From assembly GCF_042680125.1 (NCBI RefSeq), contig NZ_JBHTNY010000047.1: a stretch of DNA of 60,281 nt; one strand, 5' to 3'. Numbering within the stretch: position 1 is the first letter of the stretch; each line of letters opens with the position of its first letter. The position numbers and the translations under genes are program-made. This DNA is from Robinsoniella peoriensis. GTDB taxonomy: Bacteria; Bacillota; Clostridia; Lachnospirales; Lachnospiraceae. The notes beneath the pieces are model-generated. The model was given only the letters and a program-made list of their open reading frames with translations. It made no database searches and was not told the DNA's origin. Positions 43,465-50,882 of this stretch are shown here, one piece after another.

Positions 43465-43983
43465 TTATGTCTGATCTCTTTTTACTGAAAATATATAATG
43501 TGGCATATCTATGCCGTAATAATGCTTAACAAACTGTCCTTTTTGTGTCATTCCATTTCTTCTGGCGACATTTTGGGAAGAAATATTTGTATCACGTATG
43601 ATCGAATATACTTCTTTCACCCCTAATACTTCAAATGCATATTTTTTACATGCAGCGGCTGCTTCCGATGCATAACCCTGATGCCAGTAAGCCTTTTGAA
43701 ACAGATACCCCACTTCATGAACCTCCACGCCATCTATATCCTGCATGGTAATGCCGCACTGCCCAATCATTTCATTACTTTCTTTTAAGATAACGGCCCA
43801 CAAACCAAACCCATACTGCCGATATCTCATGATCTGACGATCCAGCCATTCATGCGCTTCCTGATCCTCAAAGGCATGTTCATAAGCGCGCATAACTTCC
43901 TGATCTTTTAACATTTTGCAAAGAGCCGGAAAATCTTCCTGTTCCATCTCCCGCAAATATAATCTCTCTGTCTCCAATATCAT
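43465..43983 (-). CDS. GNAT N-acetyltransferase (RimJ/RimL type)
   Basis: A 172-residue acetyltransferase of the Acetyltransf_3 type: LETERLYLREMEQEDFPAL at the start, the acetyl-CoA part (GYLFQKAYWHQGYASEAAAACKKYAF-like pattern Q/RxxGxG/A seen as HQGYASEAAAA) and SIIRDTNISSQNVARRNGM. Proteins of this kind acetylate ribosomal proteins, small amines or antibiotics; its substrate is not known. It lies between cbiD and cbiL inside the cobalamin operon, an uncommon guest, and is preceded by AGAAAGGAAGCCGC. Confidence 0.9.
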   Translation of the reverse strand: MILETERLYLREMEQEDFPALCKMLKDQEVMRAYEHAFEDQEAHEWLDRQIMRYRQYGFGLWAVILKESNEMIGQCGITMQDIDGVEVHEVGYLFQKAYWHQGYASEAAAACKKYAFEVLGVKEVYSIIRDTNISSQNVARRNGMTQKGQFVKHYYGIDMPHYIFSVKRDQT

Positions 43984-44016
43984 TTTACTGCGGCTTCCTT
44001 TCTATTTAAAATTTAT

Positions 44017-45177
44017 TTAACTTCCTTCTTTCATCTCAAAATGGCCCATTAATTCCGGTACACTGCCCGTTATACCCAGGGTTCCGTATTCATTGGAAAA
44101 AAGAATAACGCCTGTTTTCAGACTTCCATAAGAACGGTTATTTAAATAAAAATCAATCTTTTCCAGTACATGACTCATAGTCTCTTCCATGCAGCCATAG
44201 TCCTTTAATATACCTAATGCTTCTTCCGTTGTAATCGTCCGCAGAATTTTCTGAACTGCTTCTATTGGCGCACCCGCCCGGACAGCATTGGCTGCCATAA
44301 TCTCAGCCCTGGAATCTGCACACCTGGAGTGGGTGTTCATAATTCCGCCTGCAACCTTTATAAATTTTCCAACATGTGCTATGAACAATATGCCTTTCAT
44401 TCCAAGCTCTACCGCCATATCAATTGTATCACCCACATAATTGCTGCATTTCATGGAATTGGTAAGATCAATATTCAGGTGGTCTTTGGAAAAAGCTTCT
44501 CCATAATTCCCGGGAGTAATCACCAGATATTTTGCTCCATTTGCTTTCTTCATCTCCATTTCAAGACGGATACTGGCAATTAACGCCGCTTCACTCATCG
44601 GTACTACAATGCCGCTGGTACCTAAAACGGAAATGCCTCCTTCTATGCCAAGCCTTGGATTAAATGTTTTTTTTGCAATTTCTTCCCCTTCCGGTATGGA
44701 TATTTCCACTGCAATTCCCCCCGGATAATCCTGTTCTTCGCAGATTTCGGTGACGGCTTCCCGGATCATCTGGCGGGGCACTCTGTTAATGGCTGCTGCA
44801 CCTACCGGCTGCTCCAGGCCTTTCTTCGTAACCCTTCCAACTCCTTTGCCACCATCAATAGTGACCCCCTTCTCTGCTGTTTTCCATACTTTTGCATAGA
44901 CAAGAGCTCCTGTTGTAGCGTCCGGATCATCGCCCCCATCCTTACGCACTGCACAGGTAACCTCACCATCTCCCCGGTTAATCTCTTCCAGCGTTAAATG
45001 GAGCAAAATACCTTTTGGCGTCATTAAATCAACTTTAGCCACATCTTTTTTCATCAAAAGCATCATAACTGCCGCCTTTGCTGCTGCTGCTGCACAGGAG
45101 CCGGTGGTATATCCATATTTCAGCTTTTTATTATTTTTAATAATATAATAATCCTGTAATCCATTATCCTGATCCAT
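44017..45177 (-). CDS. cbiD: Cobalt-precorrin-5B C1-methyltransferase
   Basis: Methylates C1 with SAM. The start is 45177 (MDQDNGLQDYYIIKNNKK), with GGAAAGGA upstream; longer frames run into the riboswitch terminator. 386 residues with LKYGYTTGSCAAAAAKAA, VRKDGGDDPDATTGALV, GGKGVGRVTKKGLEQPVG, GGISVLGTSGIVVPMSE and HVGKFIKVAGGIMNTHSR. It leads the 12-gene cobalamin operon under a short-form cobalamin riboswitch and terminator. Confidence 0.97.
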   Translation of the reverse strand: MDQDNGLQDYYIIKNNKKLKYGYTTGSCAAAAAKAAVMMLLMKKDVAKVDLMTPKGILLHLTLEEINRGDGEVTCAVRKDGGDDPDATTGALVYAKVWKTAEKGVTIDGGKGVGRVTKKGLEQPVGAAAINRVPRQMIREAVTEICEEQDYPGGIAVEISIPEGEEIAKKTFNPRLGIEGGISVLGTSGIVVPMSEAALIASIRLEMEMKKANGAKYLVITPGNYGEAFSKDHLNIDLTNSMKCSNYVGDTIDMAVELGMKGILFIAHVGKFIKVAGGIMNTHSRCADSRAEIMAANAVRAGAPIEAVQKILRTITTEEALGILKDYGCMEETMSHVLEKIDFYLNNRSYGSLKTGVILFSNEYGTLGITGSVPELMGHFEMKEGS

Positions 45178-45231
45178 AAATGATCCTTTCCATTTTGTTA
45201 CAAATAAGAAGCCAGAAAATGATTGTACAAC

Positions 45232-45267
45232 AAAAAATCCGTTGTCAAATACACTATCAGACAACGG
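45232..45267 (-). terminator. Riboswitch-controlled terminator before cbiD
   Basis: Minus-strand CCGTTGTC (45260-45267) pairs with GACAACGG (45239-45246), followed by ATTTTTTG. It lies between the cobalamin aptamer and cbiD and is the likely off state. Confidence 0.85.
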
Positions 45268-45323
45268 TTTCCATACAAAAAATATACTCCCCGGTTGCCG
45301 CAGGGAAATACAATACAAACAAC

Positions 45324-45409
45324 ATAAGCAGGTATCTGACTATACAGTAACGGACTTGTGCGGGACTTTCACCCGTCTTCCCTATTATCCTGCCGGGGCA
45401 GGAACTTAT
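45324..45409 (-). ncRNA. Cobalamin riboswitch, short form
   Basis: Minus-strand landmarks: CCGGCAGGATAATAGGGAAG, CGGGTGAAAGTCCCGCAC, GTCCGTTACTGTATAGTCAG and ATACCTGC. P1 is ATAAG (45405-45409 read on the minus strand) with CTTAT (45324-45328). Only two bases part ACTGTA from GTCAGA, so the peripheral hairpins of the cbiM aptamer are missing and the whole is about 86 bases. This matches class-II-like cobalamin aptamers. Confidence 0.9.
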
Positions 45410-45433
45410 ATTGACTCTATTTTTCTACAAATT

Positions 45434-45462
45434 ATTATATTATTTACGGTGGATTCTGTCAA
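45434..45462 (-). promoter_or_regulatory. Promoter of the cobalamin operon
   Basis: Minus strand TTGACA (45457-45462), 17-base spacer, TATAAT (45434-45439): full consensus, placed 25 bases ahead of the short cobalamin riboswitch. Confidence 0.85.
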
Positions 45463-45568
45463 CTGAAACTGTAGGATTTAAAAACTATCTACTCAATTCG
45501 AATGCTTTCTGAATTTTTAATTTATCAATAAAATATGCACTTGTGATTGAACGATAATATCTAAATAA

Positions 45569-45620
45569 AAAGCAAGGCACCATATAACGGATTTAAATTT
45601 TCTCCATTCTGGTGCCTTTA
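45569..45620 (-). terminator. Terminator after higA
   Basis: Minus-strand stem AAAGGCACC / GGTGCCTT with a ~30-base loop, followed by GCTTTTTATTT, just past the higA stop. Confidence 0.75.
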
Positions 45621-45624
45621 ATTA

Positions 45625-45915
45625 CTACTTCATATCAATCCTTAAATCTTTTCCCAGACAATTAGCCACTTTAATCAGGAAATCTAAACTCGGATTATAA
45701 TTTCCACTTTCTAATCTGGAAATATTAGATTTTTGGGTTCCAACTTTTTTAGCCAAGTCAGATTGTGTCATTTTCTTTTCCTTTCTGGCTTCAACAATTT
45801 TAGAGATAATCTCATATCTGGGCTGTAACTTTTTATATTCATCTCTAAATTCATCATCCATCATTAAATCCTTTTTAATACTATCAAAAGAAACACCGGC
45901 TTTATTCATCATCAA
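45625..45915 (-). CDS. higA: Antitoxin, HigA-type XRE protein
   Basis: A 96-residue DNA-binding antitoxin. The C-terminal two thirds is an HTH_3 domain (EARKEKKMTQSDLAKKVGTQKSNISRLESG), preceded by a short head that probably covers the toxin. It follows and overlaps the HigB-like gene by 14 bases; toxin-first order is the HigBA hallmark. The pair has its own terminator and an 18-bp palindrome at its promoter. Confidence 0.88.
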   Translation of the reverse strand: MMMNKAGVSFDSIKKDLMMDDEFRDEYKKLQPRYEIISKIVEARKEKKMTQSDLAKKVGTQKSNISRLESGNYNPSLDFLIKVANCLGKDLRIDMK

Positions 45916-46273
45916 CCCTCCTTTTATAATCCTCCATATATTTCAACGCTTTATCAATCTCTCTTTGAGGTGTCTTCATAGTCTTCTTAATAAATCCATA
46001 TAATAATATATACCTGTTATTATGGTATGTGAAATAAAATATCCTTGCAATATCACTGGAAAATTTTATTCTCAATTCGTATAATCCTTTATTATTCTTC
46101 CCTTTTAATGGCTTTACATACGGTTCTTTTAAATCCTTTCCATGTTTGCGTAATAATTCCAAATCACTAAACGCTTTAGCTCGTAATTTAGATGGCAATG
46201 ATAATAAAAAGTCATGAACTGGTATTCTTCCATTTTCTCTTTTATAAAATTCTATGTCAAATATATAAGTCAC
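45902..46273 (-). CDS. higB: Toxin, HigB/RelE superfamily (Gp49-like)
   Basis: A 123-residue mRNA-interferase-type protein: FDIEFYKRENGRIPVHDFLLSLP, KAFSDLELLRKHGKDL, KPLKGKNNKGLYELRIKFSSDIARIFYF and a C-terminal FIKKTMKTPQREIDKALKYMEDY. This is the phage Gp49-like/HigB family, which cuts mRNA on the ribosome. The GTG at 46273 directly follows GGAGG, an unusually tight spacing, so the start is uncertain by a few codons. First gene of the pair. Confidence 0.87.
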   Translation of the reverse strand: MTYIFDIEFYKRENGRIPVHDFLLSLPSKLRAKAFSDLELLRKHGKDLKEPYVKPLKGKNNKGLYELRIKFSSDIARIFYFTYHNNRYILLYGFIKKTMKTPQREIDKALKYMEDYKRRVDDE

Positions 46274-46292
46274 CCTCCTTCTCTAAAATCAT

Positions 46293-46310
46293 GTTATCAT
46301 ATATGATAAC
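46293..46310. promoter_or_regulatory. 18-bp palindrome, probable HigBA operator
   Basis: GTTATCATATATGATAAC is a perfect palindrome 20 bases before higB. TTGACA (minus strand, 46316-46321) stands just upstream, so the site lies in the promoter core, as expected for self-repression. The remaining DNA up to eutP (46311-46542) shows no gene. Confidence 0.75.
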
Positions 46311-46542
46311 AATATGTCAACCGTTTGTATCTTGAATTTATGTAATTAATTAACTTTCGGTGTTAGCGCATTTTTCAAAAATTAATCCGGTCCTCATCTC
46401 CAAATACAGGTTTATATTATTTACGATGGATTACACTCAATATAAAAAGCCTGACATTCACCCAATCCCAAAGTACATTTCACAAATGCACCTCAAAAAA
46501 GGTATGTAAACACCAAGCTTTCATTCCCTATATACCATATCA

Positions 46543-47058
46543 CTATTCATTTTCTTCTTCATCTGCGAATTTTGTTGAAAGAACTTTCCTGGGCTTTTCC
46601 GCCTCATCTTTATCCCATGGCAGGACATCTCCGGGATCTCTTAAATAATCCAGAATCTGCCAGATTCCTTCTCCGGTATAAGAACTTACACGAAACACCG
46701 TCTCACATCCGGAAAGTCTGAGCCAGCGTTCGGCACGGTCAGGATCACCGGTCGGGGAATCAATCTGTGTTACAATTCCAATTACCGGCCTGGTCGAACA
46801 CGCAGTGACACAGGGAGGAAACAAAGAATATGGTTCATCTGCATTAATTAAAAGTCCCACCACGTCTGCTTCATAGGCATAAAGTGCCAGGGCACGTCCC
46901 AGGCGGTTTGTCTCTGCGTACTCTCCGGGCGTGTCTATGACAACATCAAAGTGATTTATGTATTGTGTTTTATGGTAATGGATGGTATCACCTTTGAGTG
47001 CCTGACGAAGCGTCGTCTTACCACACTCGCTTCTTCCCATTAATATAATTTTTTTCAT
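46543..47058 (-). CDS. eutP: EutP/PduV-family small GTPase
   Basis: A 171-residue P-loop protein of the ethanolamine/propanediol microcompartment loci. Walker A is GRSECGKTT (residues 8-16), with DTPGEY (switch II), LINADEP and TQIDSP as base-recognition motif. In E. coli EutP was reported to have acetate-kinase-like activity; PduV binds microcompartments. The last ~30 residues are an acidic tail (FADEEENE). It lies downstream of eutS, without the lyase or shell genes of a full eut locus. Confidence 0.92.
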   Translation of the reverse strand: MKKIILMGRSECGKTTLRQALKGDTIHYHKTQYINHFDVVIDTPGEYAETNRLGRALALYAYEADVVGLLINADEPYSLFPPCVTACSTRPVIGIVTQIDSPTGDPDRAERWLRLSGCETVFRVSSYTGEGIWQILDYLRDPGDVLPWDKDEAEKPRKVLSTKFADEEENE

Positions 47059-47145
47059 ATTTATTCCCCTGAATAGTGCAATCTGGCTTGTGCCATTCCC
47101 AAATCAGCAGTGTGAAAACGATTTACTTTCACCTGCAAAGTTCCA

Positions 47146-47526
47146 TCAAGTTCTGGTAATTTCACAAATCGTAAATTTTAACTTTTCTTCCAGATATTTA
47201 TTAATTGCCTGCATTGCAGCTTCTACTTCCGAAATTCTGCCGGTGAAAATTAGTGTTCCGCTGAATCTGTCAATAAATCCAAGATCAATATTGGCTGTCT
47301 TCACTGCCATGTCCCCAGCTATAACTGAAATCTCTGCCGGGCTCATACTTAAAATTCCAATTGCTGCACGCTGATAATCCAGCTGTGGGTCTAATCCCAG
47401 CTTGCGGTAAACAATCGGATCCGGGCTGGCGATCACGTGTGCCAGTGTTACCTGTTTGCCAGGTACCAATTCCTGTACGATACGCATTTTATGCTCACCA
47501 GGTGTATTAAAACCATCTAAATTCAT
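47146..47526 (-). CDS. eutS: Microcompartment shell protein EutS/PduU type (permuted BMC)
   Basis: A 126-residue shell protein: RIVQELVPGKQVTLAHVIASPDP at the start, followed by AIGILSMSPAEISVIAGDMAVK and LGFIDRFSGTLIFTGRISEVEAAM. The order of strands is that of the circularly permuted BMC fold in EutS and PduU. It would form hexamers in the shell of an ethanolamine or propanediol compartment. Only eutP is beside it; other shell proteins and enzymes are not in the window. The eutS ATG has the site AAGGGG ahead. Confidence 0.92.
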   Translation of the reverse strand: MNLDGFNTPGEHKMRIVQELVPGKQVTLAHVIASPDPIVYRKLGLDPQLDYQRAAIGILSMSPAEISVIAGDMAVKTANIDLGFIDRFSGTLIFTGRISEVEAAMQAINKYLEEKLKFTICEITRT

Positions 47527-47640
47527 CCTGTACCCCTTCTTTGCTATTTATTTTCGCACCATTTAATATCTTAATAATACAACAAAATCCCACATAATAC
47601 AAGACAATTTTAAAGTTTTTCCTTTTGTTTTTAATTGTTT

Positions 47641-48000
47641 TTAGAATACATTTTTTGTTGCTACGATATCTGTCTGCGTACCTGCCACATTACTCAAAAT
47701 CACGTCTCCAATATGCACAGGAGCCTGAACTTCGATGCCCTTAAGCGCCTTCATGCAGCTGAAAATTTTATCTTTGCTGATATCTGTTTTTGTTTTCACG
47801 GATACCCTGGCAATGCTGCCTCCCTTTACTGCTACCGTTGAAGTTACAATTCTGGTGGGATGGGTGCATTCTTTCCTGCCATATGCCTCGCCCCTCCTGC
47901 ATGAATTTCCCTCCACCTGCTGCACCTGATTTCCTTCCAGTGTTACCGTCAGAGCGCATCCCAGCGGACAGCCAATACAGGTTAATTCTCTTTTTTCCAT
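47641..48000 (-). CDS. DUF1667 protein (cysteine-rich)
   Basis: A 119-residue protein opening RELTCIGCPLGCALTV and with NSCRRGEAYGRKE; four cysteines near the N-terminus suggest an iron-sulfur or metal site. DUF1667 genes are usually found after GlpA-like and FAD oxidoreductase genes, as here (three bases after the latter). It may be the electron-carrying small subunit, like the role of GlpC, but this is inference. Confidence 0.88.
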   Translation of the reverse strand: MEKRELTCIGCPLGCALTVTLEGNQVQQVEGNSCRRGEAYGRKECTHPTRIVTSTVAVKGGSIARVSVKTKTDISKDKIFSCMKALKGIEVQAPVHIGDVILSNVAGTQTDIVATKNVF

Positions 48001-48003
48001 GCT

Positions 48004-49260
48004 CTATGCCTCCTCTATCTTCACTGTAATACACTGCAGGGCAGGAAATCTGTCCAAATCAGACTTTTTCAGCTTTAGTTCTTCCATCTCTCCCGGTACC
48101 ATTATTTTTTTCTTTCTGTGAAGTATCCGTTCCTCATCAAAATACATGCTGATATAATTATTTTGGTACACATTACCCACACGAAATCGCAAAATTATTT
48201 CTTCCTCCATATTAACCGGATGTATGAATCCGGGAACAGTATAGCGCACACCCTGTGTTCCGGTTACTTCTATCCCCTTATCTTCCTGCAGTCCTCCGGC
48301 AATATACTTAGCCGCAGCCTTTCCGGCACAGGCAGCCTCCTGTGATACAAAATCCACCAGATCATGTACATGCAGGACATTTCCGCATGCAAATATTCCA
48401 CTAACACTTGTCTGCATGCTTTCATCCACCTGCGGTCCGTTTGTCGCCGGAACCATATCAAGCCCCAGATTTACAGACAGTTCATTCTCCGGTATTAATC
48501 CTACCGACAATAACAGCGTATCACAGGACAGATATTCTTCGGTCCCTGCAATGGGCTTTTTGTTATCTCCCACCTTTGCTGTTGTTACCCCTCTCAGGCG
48601 GTCTTTCCCATGAATTTTTACGACCGTAGTGCTCAGACGAAGGGGAATCCCAAAATCATCCAGGCACTGTACAATGTTACGTTTCAAACCTCCGGAATAA
48701 GGCATTAGTTCTGCCACGAGTTTCACCTTAGCCCCTTCAAGGGTCATTCTTCTTGCCATAATCAGACCAATATCACCGGAACCCAGAATAACTACTTCTT
48801 TTCCGGGCATCCGCCCTTCTATATTGACCAGCCGCTGGGCAGTTCCCGCTGAAAAAATTCCCGCCGGACGAAATCCCGGGATATTTAAGGCACCTCTTGG
48901 ACGCTCCCTGCATCCCATTGCCAAAACCACCGCTTTCGCGCGTAACTGAAGGATACCGTCTTTCGGATTGACGGCTGTCACCTCTTTATCCTCAGATATG
49001 CTAAGCACCATGGTTTCCAATTTATACGAAATATTATAATCCGCTGCTTTTTCGATGTATCTGGCTGCATATTCCGGTCCAGTCAATTCTTCCTGAAAAG
49101 TGTGCAGTCCAAAACCATTATGGATACATTGATTCAGAATTCCACCAAGCTCATTTTCCCGCTCCAGAATTAAAATATGCCCTATTCCATTTTCTTTTGC
49201 TGCTATTGCCGCCGCCAGTCCGGCAGGACCTCCGCCAACTACAATGATATCATATTCCAT
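48004..49260 (-). CDS. FAD/NAD(P)-dependent oxidoreductase, middle gene of the GlpA-like set
   Basis: A 418-residue pyridine-nucleotide-disulfide-type flavoprotein. Start at 49260 (MEYDIIVVGGGPAGLAAA), GGGAGGAG upstream, one base after the previous stop. FAD site VVGGGPAGLAAAIAAKENG; NILILERENELGGIL-like; AMGCRERPRG; NAD site VVILGSGDIGLIMARRM; and IFACGNVLHVHDLVDFV for FAD ribityl contact. The redox-active CxxC of disulfide reductases is not visible. It resembles the partner of the GlpA-like protein that passes electrons to NAD(P) or another carrier. Confidence 0.9.
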   Translation of the reverse strand: MEYDIIVVGGGPAGLAAAIAAKENGIGHILILERENELGGILNQCIHNGFGLHTFQEELTGPEYAARYIEKAADYNISYKLETMVLSISEDKEVTAVNPKDGILQLRAKAVVLAMGCRERPRGALNIPGFRPAGIFSAGTAQRLVNIEGRMPGKEVVILGSGDIGLIMARRMTLEGAKVKLVAELMPYSGGLKRNIVQCLDDFGIPLRLSTTVVKIHGKDRLRGVTTAKVGDNKKPIAGTEEYLSCDTLLLSVGLIPENELSVNLGLDMVPATNGPQVDESMQTSVSGIFACGNVLHVHDLVDFVSQEAACAGKAAAKYIAGGLQEDKGIEVTGTQGVRYTVPGFIHPVNMEEEIILRFRVGNVYQNNYISMYFDEERILHRKKKIMVPGEMEELKLKKSDLDRFPALQCITVKIEEA

Positions 49261-49261
49261 T

Positions 49262-50695
49262 TTACTCCTCCCTTTTGCTGTCAGCAATTACATTGGAACC
49301 TCTCCCGGACTTGCATATCTCTTCCTGAGGTATATCAAGCTCCCTTGACAGAATTTCCAATACTCTGGGAGAACAAAATCCCGCCTGGCATCTTCCCATA
49401 CCTGCTCTTGTCCGGCGTTTGACTCCGTCTAAGGTTTTCGCTCCCAGCGGCCTGCGTACCGCATCCAGAATTTCTCCTTCTGTGATGGTTTCACAACGGC
49501 AGACCACTCTTCCGTAAGCTGGGTTTTCTGCAATCAGAACATTAGCCGCTTCTGCTTCCATATCCCTTAGGAAATGTATCCCTTTTCTTTCAGCCTGAAA
49601 GTCTGTCTTTTTAACTGCTTTCATTTTTTTTGCTGCTATTTCTGCAACCATAACACCAATGGCCGGCGCACTGGTAAGCCCTGGTGAATCTATTCCTGCA
49701 GCATTGATAAACCCGGGTGCATCCTCTGCCTCTCCAATGACAAAATCCCTTCCCTTTTCATGTGCCCGCAGTCCGGCAAAAGATGTAATCACCTGTCGGA
49801 CAGGCACTTTTTCGGAACTTTTTAACGCTTTGTCAATTACCTGGGCAATACCTTCTGCCGTTGTAGCGGTATCTTCCCGATCGGTAATATTTTCTGCTGT
49901 AGGTCCTATCATTAAATTTCCATGTACGGTAGGTGTGATTAAAACACCTTTTCCCGAATTTGTGGGAAGTTGAAACACCGTAGTATTTACAAAATTTCCT
50001 GCCTTCTTATCCAACAGGCAATACTCCCCTTTTCTAGGTACAATCATAAGCTTTCTGCTGCTCACCATATTGTTGAACACATCTGCATTTACACCGGCAG
50101 CATTAATAACTACCTTTCCCTCAAAATCTCCTTTACTTGTTGCCACCCTATACCCGGCATTGGATTTTTCAATGCCCCTTACCTCGGTATCAAAGTAAAA
50201 TGCAGTTCCATTTACAAATGCATTTTCAGCCATGGCAGCCGTCAGTTCAAACGGGCAGATAATCCCGCCTGAAGGCGCATATAATAATGCCTGTACCTCA
50301 TCTGATATATTTGGCTCGATTTCTTTCATTTCCATTCCTGTTATAATGCGAAGCCCTTTTACCCCATTTTGCTCGCCCTGTGCCTTAAGCAGCTCAAGCC
50401 TGCCCGTTTCACTTTTTGAGAAACACAGCACAACAGAACCATTTCTTTTAAATGGAATATCCAATTCTCTGGCTGTATCCTCCATCATCTCATTACCCAG
50501 AACATTTAACCTGGCTTTTAGCGTGCCCGGTTTGGCATCATGTCCCGCATGGACAATTCCACTGTTTGCTTTTGATGTTCCACAGCAAACATCCGGTTCT
50601 TTTTCTAACACACAGATATCAAGCTGATATCTGGATAACTCTCTGGCAATGGACGAGCCGATTACCCCTGCCCCGATTATAATTACATCCATCAT
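49262..50695 (-). CDS. GlpA-like FAD-dependent glycerol-3-phosphate dehydrogenase with BFD [2Fe-2S] domain
   Basis: A 477-residue flavoprotein. Residues 1-~370 are a DAO fold with the FAD site VIIIGAGVIGSSIARELS and substrate-side residues CCGTSKANSGIVHAG. Residues ~400-460 are a bacterioferritin-associated-ferredoxin-like domain with four cysteines in VVCRCETITEGEIL and GRCQAGFCSPRV. This domain order is that of anaerobic GlpA. It leads the three-gene oxidoreductase operon and is preceded by a repeated hairpin element. Oxidation of glycerol-3-phosphate is likely, but L-2-hydroxyglutarate-type substrates are not excluded. Confidence 0.88.
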   Translation of the reverse strand: MMDVIIIGAGVIGSSIARELSRYQLDICVLEKEPDVCCGTSKANSGIVHAGHDAKPGTLKARLNVLGNEMMEDTARELDIPFKRNGSVVLCFSKSETGRLELLKAQGEQNGVKGLRIITGMEMKEIEPNISDEVQALLYAPSGGIICPFELTAAMAENAFVNGTAFYFDTEVRGIEKSNAGYRVATSKGDFEGKVVINAAGVNADVFNNMVSSRKLMIVPRKGEYCLLDKKAGNFVNTTVFQLPTNSGKGVLITPTVHGNLMIGPTAENITDREDTATTAEGIAQVIDKALKSSEKVPVRQVITSFAGLRAHEKGRDFVIGEAEDAPGFINAAGIDSPGLTSAPAIGVMVAEIAAKKMKAVKKTDFQAERKGIHFLRDMEAEAANVLIAENPAYGRVVCRCETITEGEILDAVRRPLGAKTLDGVKRRTRAGMGRCQAGFCSPRVLEILSRELDIPQEEICKSGRGSNVIADSKREE

Positions 50696-50716
50696 GCTTA
50701 TACCCTCTGCGTATTA

Positions 50717-50797
50717 CAGGCCCCCTGCAATACCGCCACTATTAAAATAAGTTGAAAGAATGATTATGTGGCTTCCTTTCTATTTTTTTCTTTCAGC
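50717..50797 (-). repeat. Repeated hairpin element around a Shine-Dalgarno site, copy 2 (before the GlpA-like gene)
   Basis: Arms GTTGAAAGAA (50751-50760) and TTCTTTCAGC (50788-50797), one G-T pair. The loop has ATAGAAAGGAAGCCAC like copy 1, and the flank CTGCAATACCGCCA matches as well. Unlike copy 1 no start codon follows the ribosome site. The remaining gap to AlaX (50798-50882) shows no gene. Confidence 0.6.
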
Positions 50798-50882
50798 CCT
50801 GTCTCCATACTCTTCGCTGCCCCGTTTCGTCCTCTAAATAATTATGCAGTAAAAGAAAAGACTTCTCCTGTCTGTCAGACGT

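Noticed and set aside
44017..45318. Longer CbiD start at 45318
   Set aside because: It would read through the riboswitch terminator hairpin; the ATG at 45177 has a good site and gives the normal CbiD length.
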